In this document: positions 44,701 to 55,890 of the stretch, piece by piece
Position numbering within the stretch: the stretch's first letter is position 1
Layout: each line of letters starts with the position of its first letter
Assembly: GCA_051294375.1 (NCBI GenBank)
Contig: CM119265.1
Coordinates: 1,852,280 to 1,916,279, forward strand
Length of the DNA stretch: 64,000 nt
Direction of reading: 5' to 3'
Source: Paraspadella gotoi
Lineage: Eukaryota; Chaetognatha
Translations under genes and position numbers: made by a program
The notes under the pieces: model-generated
Seen by the model: only the letters and a program-made list of their open reading frames with translations
Databases searched by the model: none
Told to the model about the DNA's origin: nothing

Positions 44701-46813
44701 CGCAGAGGCACTTGACGATTGGAAGGACGTGGGTCTCCGCGTCGAAGAATTCCGAGAGGGCGAAGACTCGTCGGCCGATTTCGTCGCTGAAGACGTCGTC
44801 GACGAGGTGTTTGTAATGATTGATCGCCGTCGTTCGTCGCGGATAATTAGCCGAAAAGCAGAGGCCTTCGACGGAGAGATCGAGGACCTTCTTTAAGTAG
44901 TCTTTGTAACATTGAAGACAATCTTTGTGTTCGACAGGATCCTCCTTTTGCAGATGAGAAGCGCTGATGCAGAGGTTCGTCAAGAAATCGCTGTGGAGTG
45001 AAAATAGATTTTGACGAAAGAAGGGAGATTGAGAATTGGGATGCGAAGATAGAAAAGAAAAGACGAGATCGAGATGAGACGATGGAATCGGAAGACTCGG
45101 TCGTTTAACCTCGGCCAGGAAAGCAAAAGCCTCCAAGCAAATCTGATCGTCGGAGCTAGACAAGCACGTGGACAAGACATCTTCCGACGAGACGGGCAAC
45201 TCGAGATTGTAAGACTTGGCCAATCTCAAGCATTTCATCAAGGCGCCGAGGATGGAATGGTTGGATGTAAAATCTGGAAAGGCCACGAGAATTTCCGTCA
45301 ACTTTTGAACGACGTAAGGAAAGAATCGGGAGATTTTCGGGATCATGGTCGTCAATATCCAAGGAGACGTGGGACTCGAATTCTTAAATTGCTCCGCTAT
45401 GGCACGGATCCAAACGAAATGTTCGCTTCTCGGCGAAGCTTGCAAGCAGTGGATGAAGAGTTTCGTAATTTGACAAGCATAGGAACTGTCGCTCATTTTA
45501 TCAAGCATTTTTCTTGGGAAATCCGTTTGAGAACGGAGAATGACGCCGGCTCCGTTGGCTTTAACGAAGGAGTTGAGAAGAGGAAGATAATTTCCTTGGA
45601 GAATGACGGGCAAGAGGCGAGTTTGAAACGACGACGACGACGTCGTCGATCCGTTTTTCTCGAAAAGGACGACGTTGGAGAAAATCTCCTCCAACTGATG
45701 ACGCAAGCAATCCATTGGAAATTCCCAAAAAGTCCAAACGAAGTCGAGCATCGACGTCATCAACGTCGAAGGCCAAAGAAAAAACGAGACGCGATTCTCA
45801 TCCAATTTTTGCGCCTCCAACATTTTCTTCGTCCATTGAGAAAAACATTTGGCGAAGATCAAAATCTCTCCCGCTTTTAAATCTACCTCCTTCGAGGCCA
45901 GTAAGTCGATGAGGACTCTCTCGAGAAGCTCCACGTGGTCCACGACGGTGGAAGGCGTCAGCGCCGGCCACGAGGAAAAGAGCGCGTGGTGCATGAAGAC
46001 TTTATTGCTCGGCTCCACCGACAGCAACGACTCATTGACGAAAGCCGAAGAGAAGCCTTCGACGAGATTGAGTTTGTTGAGATGCACCAAACAAATGGCG
46101 GCGCTGGTGTGACAATCCAATGGCAACGCCTCCGAAGACAACACGGCGCTCAACTCGTTGGAGATCGAGGCTTTCGTCGTTTCTTCCACGCAGCATCCTT
46201 CCTTCATCAACAGCAATGTCAAGGTTTTCACGCGGAAAAGAATTCGCTTGATGACGTCGTTGTCGAGCCCGAGAGTCTTCTCCGCCAATCCGGTGGAGAG
46301 ACGATGAAGACTCGAAGCCAACGATCGACCAATCGAGTTCGATCTCGACATCGCCGCTCGAATCCCGAGAGAGAAATCGTTTTGAAGCAGAAGATTCGTT
46401 GCTTCGACGCGAAGTGTGTCGTCGTCGTTGTAGTCTTCGGCGACCAACTTCTCCCCCAATCGAGCGACGATTCCTTCGTGCGTCGAAGGCGGAAAAGCGA
46501 GAAGGATTTGCATGAGTTGTCGCTTAAGTTGAATAGCGACATCGGAGAGAAAGAGACCCGAAACGAGGGCGTCGACGAGCGGCCCGACGGGTTCGGCGTC
46601 GAGGACGGCGGCGTCCGCGCTCTTCAACGTCGCCAACAATTGGCTCAGACTTCGCTGTTGTTCGGAAAGGATCGTCGATTGGACCGCGTGACGTAAGAAG
46701 GCGAAGAGGAGAGAGGAAGAGGCTTCGGCGCTGGCGAGCGAGTCGAGGTCGAGAGCGAAGGAAGAGCGAACCACGTTCGAACGCTTGCAAGTTTTTTTCT
46801 TTTCTTTCTTCAT
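41702..46813 (-). CDS. THADA: THADA (Trm732-like, DUF2428)
   Basis: A single uninterrupted frame of 1703 residues from MKKEKKKTCKRSN; an in-frame ATG at 46867 lies inside the MITE terminal repeat and is unlikely to be the native start. It is an alpha-helical HEAT/ARM-type protein throughout. The DUF2428 core is at about 870-1120, including RRSAGLPYCVVALL and ASNWMVRNSSTLLFSALMQRTFG, both strong THADA/Trm732 signatures. Yeast Trm732 partners Trm7 for 2'-O-methylation of tRNA position 32; animal THADA also affects calcium handling and thermogenesis through SERCA. The human protein is about 1953 residues, so this one is somewhat short at the ends. The lack of introns over 5.1 kb contrasts with intron-rich neighbours. 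Confidence 0.95.
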   Translation of the reverse strand: MKKEKKKTCKRSNVVRSSFALDLDSLASAEASSSLLFAFLRHAVQSTILSEQQRSLSQLLATLKSADAAVLDAEPVGPLVDALVSGLFLSDVAIQLKRQLMQILLAFPPSTHEGIVARLGEKLVAEDYNDDDTLRVEATNLLLQNDFSLGIRAAMSRSNSIGRSLASSLHRLSTGLAEKTLGLDNDVIKRILFRVKTLTLLLMKEGCCVEETTKASISNELSAVLSSEALPLDCHTSAAICLVHLNKLNLVEGFSSAFVNESLLSVEPSNKVFMHHALFSSWPALTPSTVVDHVELLERVLIDLLASKEVDLKAGEILIFAKCFSQWTKKMLEAQKLDENRVSFFLWPSTLMTSMLDFVWTFWEFPMDCLRHQLEEIFSNVVLFEKNGSTTSSSSFQTRLLPVILQGNYLPLLNSFVKANGAGVILRSQTDFPRKMLDKMSDSSYACQITKLFIHCLQASPRSEHFVWIRAIAEQFKNSSPTSPWILTTMIPKISRFFPYVVQKLTEILVAFPDFTSNHSILGALMKCLRLAKSYNLELPVSSEDVLSTCLSSSDDQICLEAFAFLAEVKRPSLPIPSSHLDLVFSFLSSHPNSQSPFFRQNLFSLHSDFLTNLCISASHLQKEDPVEHKDCLQCYKDYLKKVLDLSVEGLCFSANYPRRTTAINHYKHLVDDVFSDEIGRRVFALSEFFDAETHVLPIVKCLCDSYEDNMELAMEILTKIDALWREESRRETWLPREAREELWSVGHEKLVSTKPQESLSASYLIRLLSVVDTKPRFSVLRDLLKRLESQVEMAESNLLEAAERGPMYGTFLCLRLLLWNGRDSIEFDGESIQIIDRLLTICFRAAAVVGPIVSSSSPEGFMPDVERNGSSTVTSQMLLLCSWRTMKEVSLHLGFVAERLSGAKDNGALLLRPEIFGQIGEDFLRQMLESKHRGAFEVGYEGFIKVAKVLWSSDSRLNSDLPAKWLEDLLRAAEHADVVTNTRRSAGLPYCVVALLSASDPRTKKGLFIFEQTLKTLMRRAEKLESVSVHAMNVLRMIVKDARFGDAVLSSVADCFVASIRGFAASNWMVRNSSTLLFSALMQRTFGVYARSHDDEDDDALPPKKNCMNAFEFFARFRPMKDFLMEILTEAADRPLALNPRLFPALIVLARLLPSPQEELGGVSSLDRFLPLIMTSLSSPIMKTRICAAKALVPLVDSHLMDEIVAELQDERIGANKTHGLLLVIKFVAGQEQNYDLLSGKFGEIFRFVETEKFKKNLILQSSFWDAVFLSLDADRDGVDAKINFKFVNEFVKFYLDRFHSLKHIPGFTFASRSAVGLSMKFLALNPRLATTELIDLCLKQNRSAEIRFVCAESLKDVPLEDDVDGRVFGVVFDSLEGFKGDCDSLASMIHLATTKLRRSSLHFSEIETKTMLEKTLRLCETTSFDKVLRRAVEIGGVLAERLCQLSQLTRVDDPLERYLRVLENNANPEESGALRLTVAESLTRLSKVILLDPLRFSRLKIRVWLLLHFLSQCDEAVIRSTIRFASTKDEDFLSSMVDNIDENLYWDCFETLKELLLSPLKTFVVDDDAVNGFDQDDEQFSGAEQLFDKGDANPFAEERFEMMRILDAMRRLWGKMQEAGLVKGLSDGDDEEEETFSVDFPRCLSVVDVRTTLRSLRKFKGSTTTPTSKKFPVDFFRNPKVWNEKELNSLRMEGFEKIVCF

Positions 46814-46855
46814 CGTGGGAGTTTTTGGTTTTATACAAACTAAAATGAGGATGTA

Positions 46856-47586
46856 CAGCGTGACCATTTGAAACCCGCCGATAGAAAAAATTCACCAAAT
46901 GAATATGTCAAAAGATTTTAATATTTAAAAAAAGATATTGAAAAATAAAACACTCATTTTTTATATATAAATATTATTATTTGTACTTTAATAGGAAGAG
47001 GTAACAGATAGCTTTGAAAATGATCTCCCTGCTCAATAGCTTAATGTTTTTGAATAAAAAAAAATTGTCTTACTTTTTTAATGATTTATTTAAAAAATAA
47101 TAATAATATTGATATTACCTAAAAGCTCTTGAAAAACTGTGTACTATGATATATTTTTTAATTCTCTAACATAAAATAATATATTTTTAAAGCCTAATCA
47201 AAATTAGAAAGTACAGAATTGTGATTACCTTAGCATTAAAAATAATTAATTGTAAAATAAATTATTGTTGATAAATTATAATTGGTATTCCTAAATCCAT
47301 TTTTAATGGGCTTTCTTGCAATACTTATATTTATACAAATTAGTAAGATTATGATTGCTTAAAAGAATTATGAATTCCAAATAACGAATTTCTTTTTATT
47401 TTTGAATAAAAAGCTCGAGTTTGCTCTATCTTTTTTTGCTCATTACGTGTTCAAAACAATTATCAAAAAATTTATACATAAAAAATGAATGTCTTATCTT
47501 TAAGTATCTTTTTCAAAATATTAAAATCTCTTTATATTCTTGTTTGGTGAATTTTTTCTAGCGGCGGGTTTCAAATGGTCACGCTG
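46856..47586. mobile_element. Tc1/mariner-type MITE with TA target duplication
   Basis: 731 bp bounded by inverted repeats of roughly 85 bp, beginning cagcgtgaccatttgaaacc and continuing cgccg-tagaaaaaattcaccaaa and gattttaatatt. Flanks are TA at 46854-46855 and 47587-47588, the duplication expected for Tc1/mariner insertion. The interior is AT-rich without a transposase. It lies 42 bp upstream of the THADA start codon, so it may supply its 5' UTR or promoter. Confidence 0.92.
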
Positions 47587-47916
47587 TAAATGGAATGTAA
47601 GATGTAAATGAATAAAAAAGGGAAATAGTATCTGTGGAAATTGGAAAGTTTACAACATAATTTCTTAGCCTTAGGCTTAGGCAAAGTTTTCCGTCGACAT
47701 TCTGAAAATCCTTAAAATTTAGAGATTGTTTAATGTTTGTAATGTTTAATGTTTGTAATGTTTATAAATGGATTATTTGACTGAAAACAAGAAAAACAAA
47801 ACGAGTGAACAAAAATAAATACATGCAATACACAGACGACTAAATAATTTGATTCTGTAAAGTTGATTTTTCTCAACCGAAAAAAAAAAGAAAAGAAATC
47901 TTTTCATGAAAAAAGA

Positions 47917-50900
47917 CTAATCTACGCCAGAATACAATTGCACGGATCGCCTCTTCAAAATTTTTTTGGCTTTGACTCCGTCTCCCGATTCCAAAAAGGC
48001 TCTCAATCTCACGAGAGTCTCTCTCTCTTCCATTAATTCCTTGAGACTCGCGACTTCTGAGTCGAAGCCAACGATGGAAGCGTAGACGGTTTCCTCTTCT
48101 CGAGAAATCAAATCTAAGATCTTCGGAACTGCAGCGTCTAAAATGGTCAGGTCGAGTGAAGACCCCGTCGACGAATCGGAAATTCTAATTTCTCTGATAT
48201 CCAAGTCCGATTCAAACTGGACAAATCTCTGCTCCACTTCGGGTGACCTCTGAAGGGGAAGAGCCAAGTCGGGAGTCTTCTGATAAGACGGGTCTAACTC
48301 CAAAATCGGACTCTCTGCGTAATTTACTTTTCTAACGCACAATCTGAGGCTTCGCCTCAAGCCAACAATTTCATCCTTTTCCTCTCTGCGCTCACATTTT
48401 TCATATTCGTCATTTCGATATTTTTCTTCACCTTCTTTCGTTTCGAATTGTTGACCTTGCGTCTGATTCGTTTCTTGATGATCTTCCAGCCTTTTTTTAT
48501 TTTGGTTGTATTCTACTTTCTTTCCTCTTATTTTGTCGCTTTCTTCCTGCGTTTTTCTTAATTCTTCCTGTGTTTTTCCTGCTTCAGGTTCTTTTTGCAC
48601 ATGACCTCCTACTTCATTTCCGGCTCCGGTACTCGAGGTTTTCTTCCTTTTTACAGGTGCCCAATTGACGTCATTGCAGGTATCTAAGGTATTTTTGTCT
48701 CTTTTTTTCGATGACCGGTTGAGAGTCATTTGTTTCTGCAATTGAAAAGAATTTTCAGCCTCATTGAAATCGTCAAAAATAGAATAGTCAGCATTCAAAG
48801 GTTTTTTATGCAAAGCCTTTTTTTCCGCATTAGAAATGATCACTGGTTTGCATCTCTTGAGCGGGTGATTTTCCATGCGGCTCACTCGACTTTTAAAAAA
48901 CTTTTTCTCGTTTTGATTAGAAGGTAATGTTCCTAAACAGTTGGAATTAATATCATACTGTCGATTTAAAACCTTTGAAACTCCAGCGGGAACAACCTTT
49001 ATACTATTTTCTTTTTCTTTTACAAAAATTGTTTCTGGATAAGATGACGAAAGATTATTTACGCTAAGAGAAGATTGACTACATTGAGACATGAAATCAC
49101 TATCGGCTGAATATAATTTTCGTTTTTCCTTTTCGGTATCATTTTGATTGCGAGACGCAGGAAAAAAACTTGTGCTTGTTAGGGAAAAATTACCGGCAAT
49201 ATTATCACCAACAGTACTTATTTTAATCTTCTTCCTTTCTTTTTTCTTTGGCTTTAAGATAACATCTTGGTAACGTCCTATAATGCAGTGACTTTTCTTT
49301 TTTATGTTAGAATAGAAATCTTTTTCATCTTCATTATCCATATCATTTTCTGAAATAATTTGGTTTTCGATAACTTCATCCCTTGAAATTTTATCCTGTA
49401 TAAGTTTATCCCCATCAGTTGAAACTTGATGAAGTTTATCCAGAGTATTATTATCGCTAACAGTTGAAACGTTTTGAGGAAGAATTTGGTTTTCGATAAT
49501 TTCATCTCTTGCAATTACATCCTGAATATTTTCGCTAACAATTGAAACTTCGTTTTGAAGTTTATTCTGATCATTATCATTGCAAGTAGTTAAAACGTTT
49601 TGTGGAATACTTTGTCTTGGGATGTATTCATCGTCTTTCAAATTTTCATTGTCATTATTATTTTCAACGGGACAATTTTCTTTGGGACTATTATGTTCAG
49701 CGAATTGGTTGCTGTTCACAAGTTTATCGTTCAAGTTATCGGCAGCAGAAGAAACTTGAATAACTTCTTTATTAATTAACTTGGTATTAACGCTTGCAGC
49801 AACTTCTTTAATATTTATTACTTCTTCCACCCGTGTCACATTTTCAGAAGAAAAAGCATTAGGCACAGCCTCTTTCTGCTGCACAGGCTGTTTATCATAA
49901 AGTTGTTTATCACACGGCTGGTGTTCATACAGCTGCTCGCGCGAAACTGTATTATTGTCTACTATATGAGAAGCTCCCGCTTGCTCATCGTCATTAGTAG
50001 AAAGACAGGGGCCGTTGGTGGACTTGTTTTCAATTTGATTTTGCATTAATTTTGAATTCTGGTCCGGTACTGAATCCACGTATGCCATAGTGGTTTCTTG
50101 ATTGATATTTTCCATACTTTTATCTCCATCCTCAGTTTTTTCCGACTCATTACCAGCAGTTTCAGCAGACTTATTAGGAGATTCCACTCGTGGCTGAGAA
50201 TTAAAATCCTGAATCGCGGCAGAGAGCTCCACGTTTTTATCTCGTAAAATTTGAATTTTTTCGGCCAAGTCAGATTTGCTGAGCCGTTTTTCTTTGGCCA
50301 TATTCCGAGTAGCTGTTTCGGTCACGTCACCATTTTTCTTTGTAAACTTTTTTATGCTTTCTTTAATTTGTCTCAGACGATTGGTGAGTTTGTCTTTCCT
50401 TTTTTTGCTCACGCGACCGGGACGTGAAACACGTTTCTGTGGACTGCCTTCGATTGGTTGAGAGGAATCATCATCTGGAGCGGCGGTTGACTTATCTTGC
50501 AGTTTCTCTAAATTAGGCTCGACTTCCGAATCTCGGCCAACAGTTTCTTCATTTTGTGTCTCGGGAACAATCTCTAACGATTCACCTTCTTTGTAATTGC
50601 TTTTTGTTACTGAAAAAGATGTCAAACTATTTCGTGGAGTTAATTTGGCCGACTTCAGGGTAGCTCCCGCTTCCTTCTGTGTCTCGGCTACAATAACTAA
50701 TGGACTTTTCTTAGTTTTACAATAATCATCAGTTGGCGATGTCAGATTGAGATGGATACTGCGTTTGATGATTTTAGAAGCTGTATCCAACTGATTCTGT
50801 TCATCAGTCTCAAAATTAGCAAGGTCTTCATTTTCTGTTTCAGGTACAATCTTTACTAAGCTTTCCTTTTTTTTGCATTTATGATGCTTTATCGCTTGTA

Positions 50901-53900
50901 TGGGGCGACTACGTTTGGCGCACTCGTGAAAATCAGCCACCTGATCAGTTAAGTCTGAATCAAGTTTAGCTTCTTTTCCTATCTCTGGTGCATATTTTGA
51001 AGAGTTATTTTTTTTATTACGATCACTTGCCCTCAATTCAGCCATCTTTAGAACTGGGCAATTTTGTTTGGGGTTCTCTGGTGAAGCAGCCACTTGATCA
51101 TTTATGTCCAATTCCAAATTAGCTTCATCTTGTCCCTCCTCTGTTGCACTATTTGACAAGCTATTTTTCCTTAAATTGAGTTTACCTACTGGCAATTTAG
51201 ACCTCTTTAAAGCCAAGCAACCGCGATTGACGCATTCAGAATTAGCTGACTCCAAATCAGCATTCTTTTTATTTCCCACCTCAGGTGCCGTTTCTCCAGT
51301 GCTGTCCCTTTTATCATTACCTTTAATGCTTCTACTTTTTCTCCCTCTTTTAAGTTTTTTGCAACTTTCCACCAAATTGTCTCGCAAATTTAACTCGTCA
51401 GATACGCTATTTTGAGTTTGTCTTTTAGATCCGTCCTTTTTTTTTGCATATTCGATCATCAACTCGTCACTAACCTTTAGACTCTGCTCGCGCTCAAGGC
51501 TTTGTGTACTTAGATTTCCCACCGAATCATCCTTACTTACAATTGTCATGTTGAGTCGGCTACTGCGTCTGATACTTTTAGAAGCTGTATCCAACTGATT
51601 CTGTTTATCAGTCTCAAAATTAGCAAGGTCTTCATTTTCGGTTTCCAGTACAATATTTACTAAGCTTTCCTTTTTTTTGCATTTATAATGCTTTATCGCT
51701 TGTATGGGGCGACTACGTTTGGCACACTCTTGCGAATCAGCCACCTGATCAGTAAAGTCTGAATCAAAATTAGCTTCTTTTCTTATCTCTGGTACATTTT
51801 TTAAAGAGTTAGTTTTCTTATTGCGATCACTTGCCCTCAATTCAGCCATCTCTCGAACTGGGCAATTGTGTTTGCTGTTCTCTGGTGAAGCAGCCACTTG
51901 ATCATTTATGTCCAATTCCAAATTAACTTCATCTTGTCCCTTCTCTGTAGCACTATTTGACGAGCTATTTTTCCTCAGATTGCGTTTACCTACTCGCGAC
52001 TTAGACATCTCTAGAGCCAAGCGACCACGATTGACGCATTCAGGCTTAGCAGACTCCAAATCAGCACTCTCTTTATTTCTCACCTCAGGTGTCGTTTCTT
52101 CCGAGCTGTTCCTTTTATCATTATTCCTTCCACTTTTAAGTTTTTCACAATTTTCCACCGAATTGTCTCGCGAATTTAACCCTTCAGAAGACCTATTTTG
52201 GCTTTGTCTTTTAGATCCATCCTTTTTCTCATATGCGATCGTCAACTCATCACGAACCTTTTGACTCGGCCCACGCTCAGGGCTTTGTGCACTTGGATTC
52301 CCTCCCAAATCATCCTTACTTACAACCGACAAATCATTATGAACAGCCTTTGGAGGTATTCCGACTCCACGTTTGAGGTTTTCCTCCAATCGATGTCGCT
52401 TCCTTCGTCCGGACGAGCGCCCGCTCCCTCTGTCCACATCTAGCTCGCATTTGTGACCTTTGGGAGTTGAAATGGAGCGACGGTTTGGAGAACGAGGGTC
52501 AATCACGATCGTTTTTGTGCTGAAAAATTTCGCAATAAGAAAAGTTTAAGTAAAAATGAATATATAGATGTTATGGCATCGGCAGTGGGGGATTGCCTGT
52601 GATGCCCATGGAACGGAGCATATCATCCTCGATTCAGGGGGTCAAGGCCTCAGGGGGCTTTGGAACTTCCGTCGAAACTGAAGGCTCATTTAAGCCAAAA
52701 CCATCCTGCTTGCCAAGTCGGGCAGTGGATGGGAACTAAACCCGGAAATTTAAGCGACTAAAACATAACCAATTACCATTACACATATGGGGGTTTTGCT
52801 ATAGCTATCAACACTATATATCAAATATACATAGTTTAATTTCTGTCACTATGATATATAACCCTGAACGCAAAATGCCACGAACCTTAGCGAAACCTTC
52901 GACCGACCATTTGACTCCAACGACGGCTTCGGCGACGGCGTCCCGGCTTCGTCCGACGACAGCATCTGTATCGCTTTGCACCGCGAGCGATTCTGGCTCC
53001 AGTCGGAGACGTGCGTCGCCCGAAGTCGATTCAACGGCGTGGTATGCGTCTCGGGCGTCAACGGCGCTTCCGCCGTTGCTGGAGATTGAAGGCTTCGGTT
53101 GATCATAGAATCGAGAACGCGACCGCCGGCCGGACCGAGCGCTTCCTCGACGAAGGAAGAGACGTCGACGTCGAACTCGAGGAAGACGAGGTCGTCGAAA
53201 CCCTCGACGCTCGTTCCCTTCTTCAGTCGAATCTTCAAGACGAACGTCGTAACGAACGAGCATTTCCAGTCGGCGACGTCTTCGTTCCGCGCGCAGAACA
53301 CGCTCCAAAGACCTTCTCCGCCGGGCGTGGCGTGATAAAAGGAGACGGACTGGGATCCTAAGTTGAAATCGACCCAAAAGGGCAGCGGTTCGCCCTCGTC
53401 GTCCCTCGGAGGCTGGAGTGGCCGATCCCGACCCAAATGGCACGCGCTACAGACGACGGAGATGACGCGCCGGGTCGGCGTGGCCTCGTTGAGGGCGACG
53501 AGAAAGGAGCGGGCGTCCTGCTCGAAACGGCCGTAATCGATGGAGACGAATGGAGGACGAGCCGGTTGTGGCCAAAATCTATCGGCCAACAGTTCTTTGG
53601 TCCAATCGGAGGAAGGGAGAAGGCGGAGGAGCAACTCGACGAGGGAGACTTGGAAGGAATAGTCGCCGCAATCGAGGATGGAGGAAGAGAGGGAAGAGAA
53701 GACGTCGAGGAAAGGATCCGGGGATTTGAAGGATCGAGCGATCGTCGTCTGAAGGAAGAAATTGGTACAATCAATATAAGAATTATTCATTCATTAAATA
53801 ATAAATATCTTTAAATAAATCAACTGGGACAGGCTGTGTCGTGGCGGGGTTAAGTTTATAACTAAGCGTTACCCTGCAAGATTTTAAATCATGTATAATT

Positions 53901-54722
53901 GTTATGGGTTTTTTTTTATAAAAAAAAATTATTAAAAATAAAATTGCGAAAAAGTTAAAACTATTCTGCGTGTCCCTGTTTACCCGCAACATCCCGAGGC
54001 TGCACTGATCGATCAACTCGTTGAAGACGACGACACAGCTCTTCCTCGTCACGTGATCGACTCGATCGTCGACGACGACGCGAAAGACGTCGGCGAAGAC
54101 GACGCGCACGACCATCGACTTGAAGTCGCCGTCGTGGAGGCGGGCCGTTCGTTCCAAGATCCCCAGCGTCTTGTCCACGATTCGTCCGTTGCGGTAGAAG
54201 ACGACACGATGGTGTTTTTCAAGCTCGGTCAGTCGGACGAAGACGCGCAGCACGCGCTCCATCAATCGGTTCGTCCACGGGCTGCAGGAACCGAATCAAA
54301 GAGAAGGGAGGGATCTTTATAATTTTACTGAAGAAAGACACAAATGAAAGACAAAGACAAAAAGACAAAGACACAAATGTGTACCAAAGGTTTACAATTT
54401 GCACAATTCCATATTCTAGACCAACAGACCGACCGACCAACCTGAATCCCTCGATCCGCACATTCTCAGACCCAAGAAAAGAAATCAAAAAGAGAAGTCG
54501 ATCCAAATTGACGAGCCACTCGTTCTGGAAAACGGGGTTGCCTTCCGCATCGAAGCGCATCCGGACGAGCTCCTCGGCGGCATCCTCCAGCCGTCGCCCG
54601 AGCATCTCCAGACTCCGCTGATCGAGGTGCACCCTCGTGTCCGGCTCGGGGTCTTTGGGCAACTTGGCGAGGAAGCTGTAGAGGGCTTCGGAAGGCTGTT
54701 CGAAGAGACGAGTCAAATCCAT
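47917..54722 (-). CDS. SYCP2: Synaptonemal complex protein 2
   Basis: Four exons with matching phases: 54722-54442, 54281-53984, 53748-52886 and 52519-47917, 2014 residues (human about 1530). Residues 1-290 form the ARM-like repeat domain (ILDCGDYSFQVSLVELLLR at about 216-234). Residues about 315-430 are the Spt16M-like domain, opened by FWVDFNLGSQSVSFY, nearly identical to vertebrate SYCP2. The last exon (481-2014) is a Lys/Glu/Asn/Ser-rich disordered region containing a 261-residue tandem duplication. It ends in RRSLRLCVRKVNYAESP and a predicted coiled coil (about 1955-2010), where vertebrate SYCP2 has its SYCP3-binding helix. Known role: axial/lateral element of meiotic chromosomes. No SYCP3 or SYCP1 is in the window. 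Joining the long exon to the N-terminal exons rests on splice phase and family layout. Confidence 0.9.
50765..52331 (-). repeat. Two 783-bp tandem units inside SYCP2 exon 4
   Basis: The segments at about 52331-51549 and 51548-50765 are in-frame direct repeats of 783 bp (261 codons), about 85 percent identical by eye. Both run from VSKDD through NKR(N/D)S, LELDINDQVAASPEN and AKRSRPIQAIKH to QLDTASK. This explains much of the extra length over vertebrate SYCP2. Confidence 0.9.
52571..52745 (-). repeat. Divergent SINE-like element in SYCP2 intron 3
   Basis: Starts gttatggcatcggcagtggg, then gattgcctgtgatgccca and ctcatttaagcca, matching the tail and body of the SINEs at 35318 and 63538 in order, but strongly diverged. 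It occupies about half of the 366-bp intron. Confidence 0.6.
53765..53830 (-). repeat. Family B repeat end in SYCP2 intron 2
   Basis: Reverse-oriented 3' end of family B (tggtacaatcaatataagaa, then gggacaggctgtg) next to the exon 3 acceptor. Confidence 0.6.
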
Positions 54723-54835
54723 GGCTTTTTTAAAGATGAGGAGGAATGTGTTTGAAAAGACTGGGACTGAGAGAAAAAACACAAGACTTTAAATGAAAAT
54801 TGGGCAAAATACGAAACAAACGTCGACTCGATTAA

Positions 54836-54960
54836 GGTAAGCAACCCTGTTTATTGCGAAACTTCCTGCGGCGAACACTAGTTCCTAGCGCGGGCACCGA
54901 ACTCCAAAAACTGCGGCCGACCGGAAAGCGGGCAGTTCTAACGTGGAGTTGACCCCTTTA
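54836..54960. other. GC-rich structured locus, candidate non-coding RNA
   Basis: A GC island in AT-rich DNA, 115 bp upstream of the SYCP2 start. Nested complementary arms are visible: cctgcg 54865-54870 with cgcggg 54889-54894, enclosing gaac/gttc (54873/54881); and aactcca 54900-54906 with tggagtt 54944-54950, enclosing aactgc 54909-54914 with gcagtt 54932-54937. On the plus strand it is preceded by ctcgattaag|gtaagc, a perfect donor-like junction, so a spliced-leader-type RNA is one possibility. No Sm site is obvious. It could equally be part of the SYCP2 5' UTR on the minus strand. Confidence 0.35.
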
Positions 54961-55890
54961 CAGACAGATAAATAGATAGATAGATAGAATAATAAGATTA
55001 AATCTAAAACGTTTAGGTTCTGGTGTAAGGAAAAAACCTACAGTACGTAAAATAGTAGGTAAAATAAATTAGAAATCCTTGTAGTTGTAGTCGCAGTTGT
55101 AGTCACATTTTGAAGAGGAAAGTTACCGATAGTTTATCAACTTTAGCTCCTAAAAAATAAAGAGCAACTTTTGTTTTTTTTAAACATATCAAACAATAAC
55201 GCACAATCAATTCACAAATTCATGAGTTTTACTCGACTTTCGACCTGAGCTACACTGTCGTGTTCACAATAGGAAAGACAGTCAACTTTTGAAAAAAAAA
55301 AAAAAAAAAAAAAACTATAAGAGGTGATTTAAGGCGCGAAAAAAGTAGTTTGATCTTGAGAAGGACGACGTGAGAGTTTTAACTAAAAAACGGATCACAA
55401 CCGGCACCAGGGGCAATTTGGGCATCGAATGATTTAGATTAACTTTTTTCATTTTCCACCTAAATATATTTCGTTTTGATTCATTCAATGCAAAATAAGT
55501 AACTTGTATCTCAATTTCGTACTTATAGAGTAATTACTAATTTGAAAGCAAAGTCGCGTTGTAAACAACAAAGTTTGACGTAGATGTACATAATACATTT
55601 GTGCAAATTTTTGTATTTTCTCTTTTACAAGGTCAATAAAACAAAGTTTTGAAATCGAAGCAACAAACATTGAACTAATGTTAAAACGGAAAAAAAACTA
55701 ATTAAACGCGAGTTCTCGTAAGTTTACCCTCGATTAAGGTAAATAAATAAATGTAGACCAAAAATTATACTTGGAGAGGCCAATGTTTTATTAAAAAACC
55801 GTATCAAAAATTAAAAATATATTCAAACTATTCATCTAATAAACTGTCGTCTACGGCTAAAGTTTCTCTAGGAAAAAAAAGAGAGGATTT
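54961..55890. other. Spacer upstream of SYCP2, nothing recognised
   Basis: AT-rich with a 22-A run at about 55293-55314. A second ctcgattaaggtaa string occurs at 55731-55744, without the structured sequence that follows the first at 54827. No coding frame of note. Confidence 0.6.

Noticed and set aside
46814-46867. THADA start at the upstream ATG (46867)
   Set aside because: The ATG lies in the MITE terminal repeat; the next ATG (46813) gives a basic start unaffected by the insertion.
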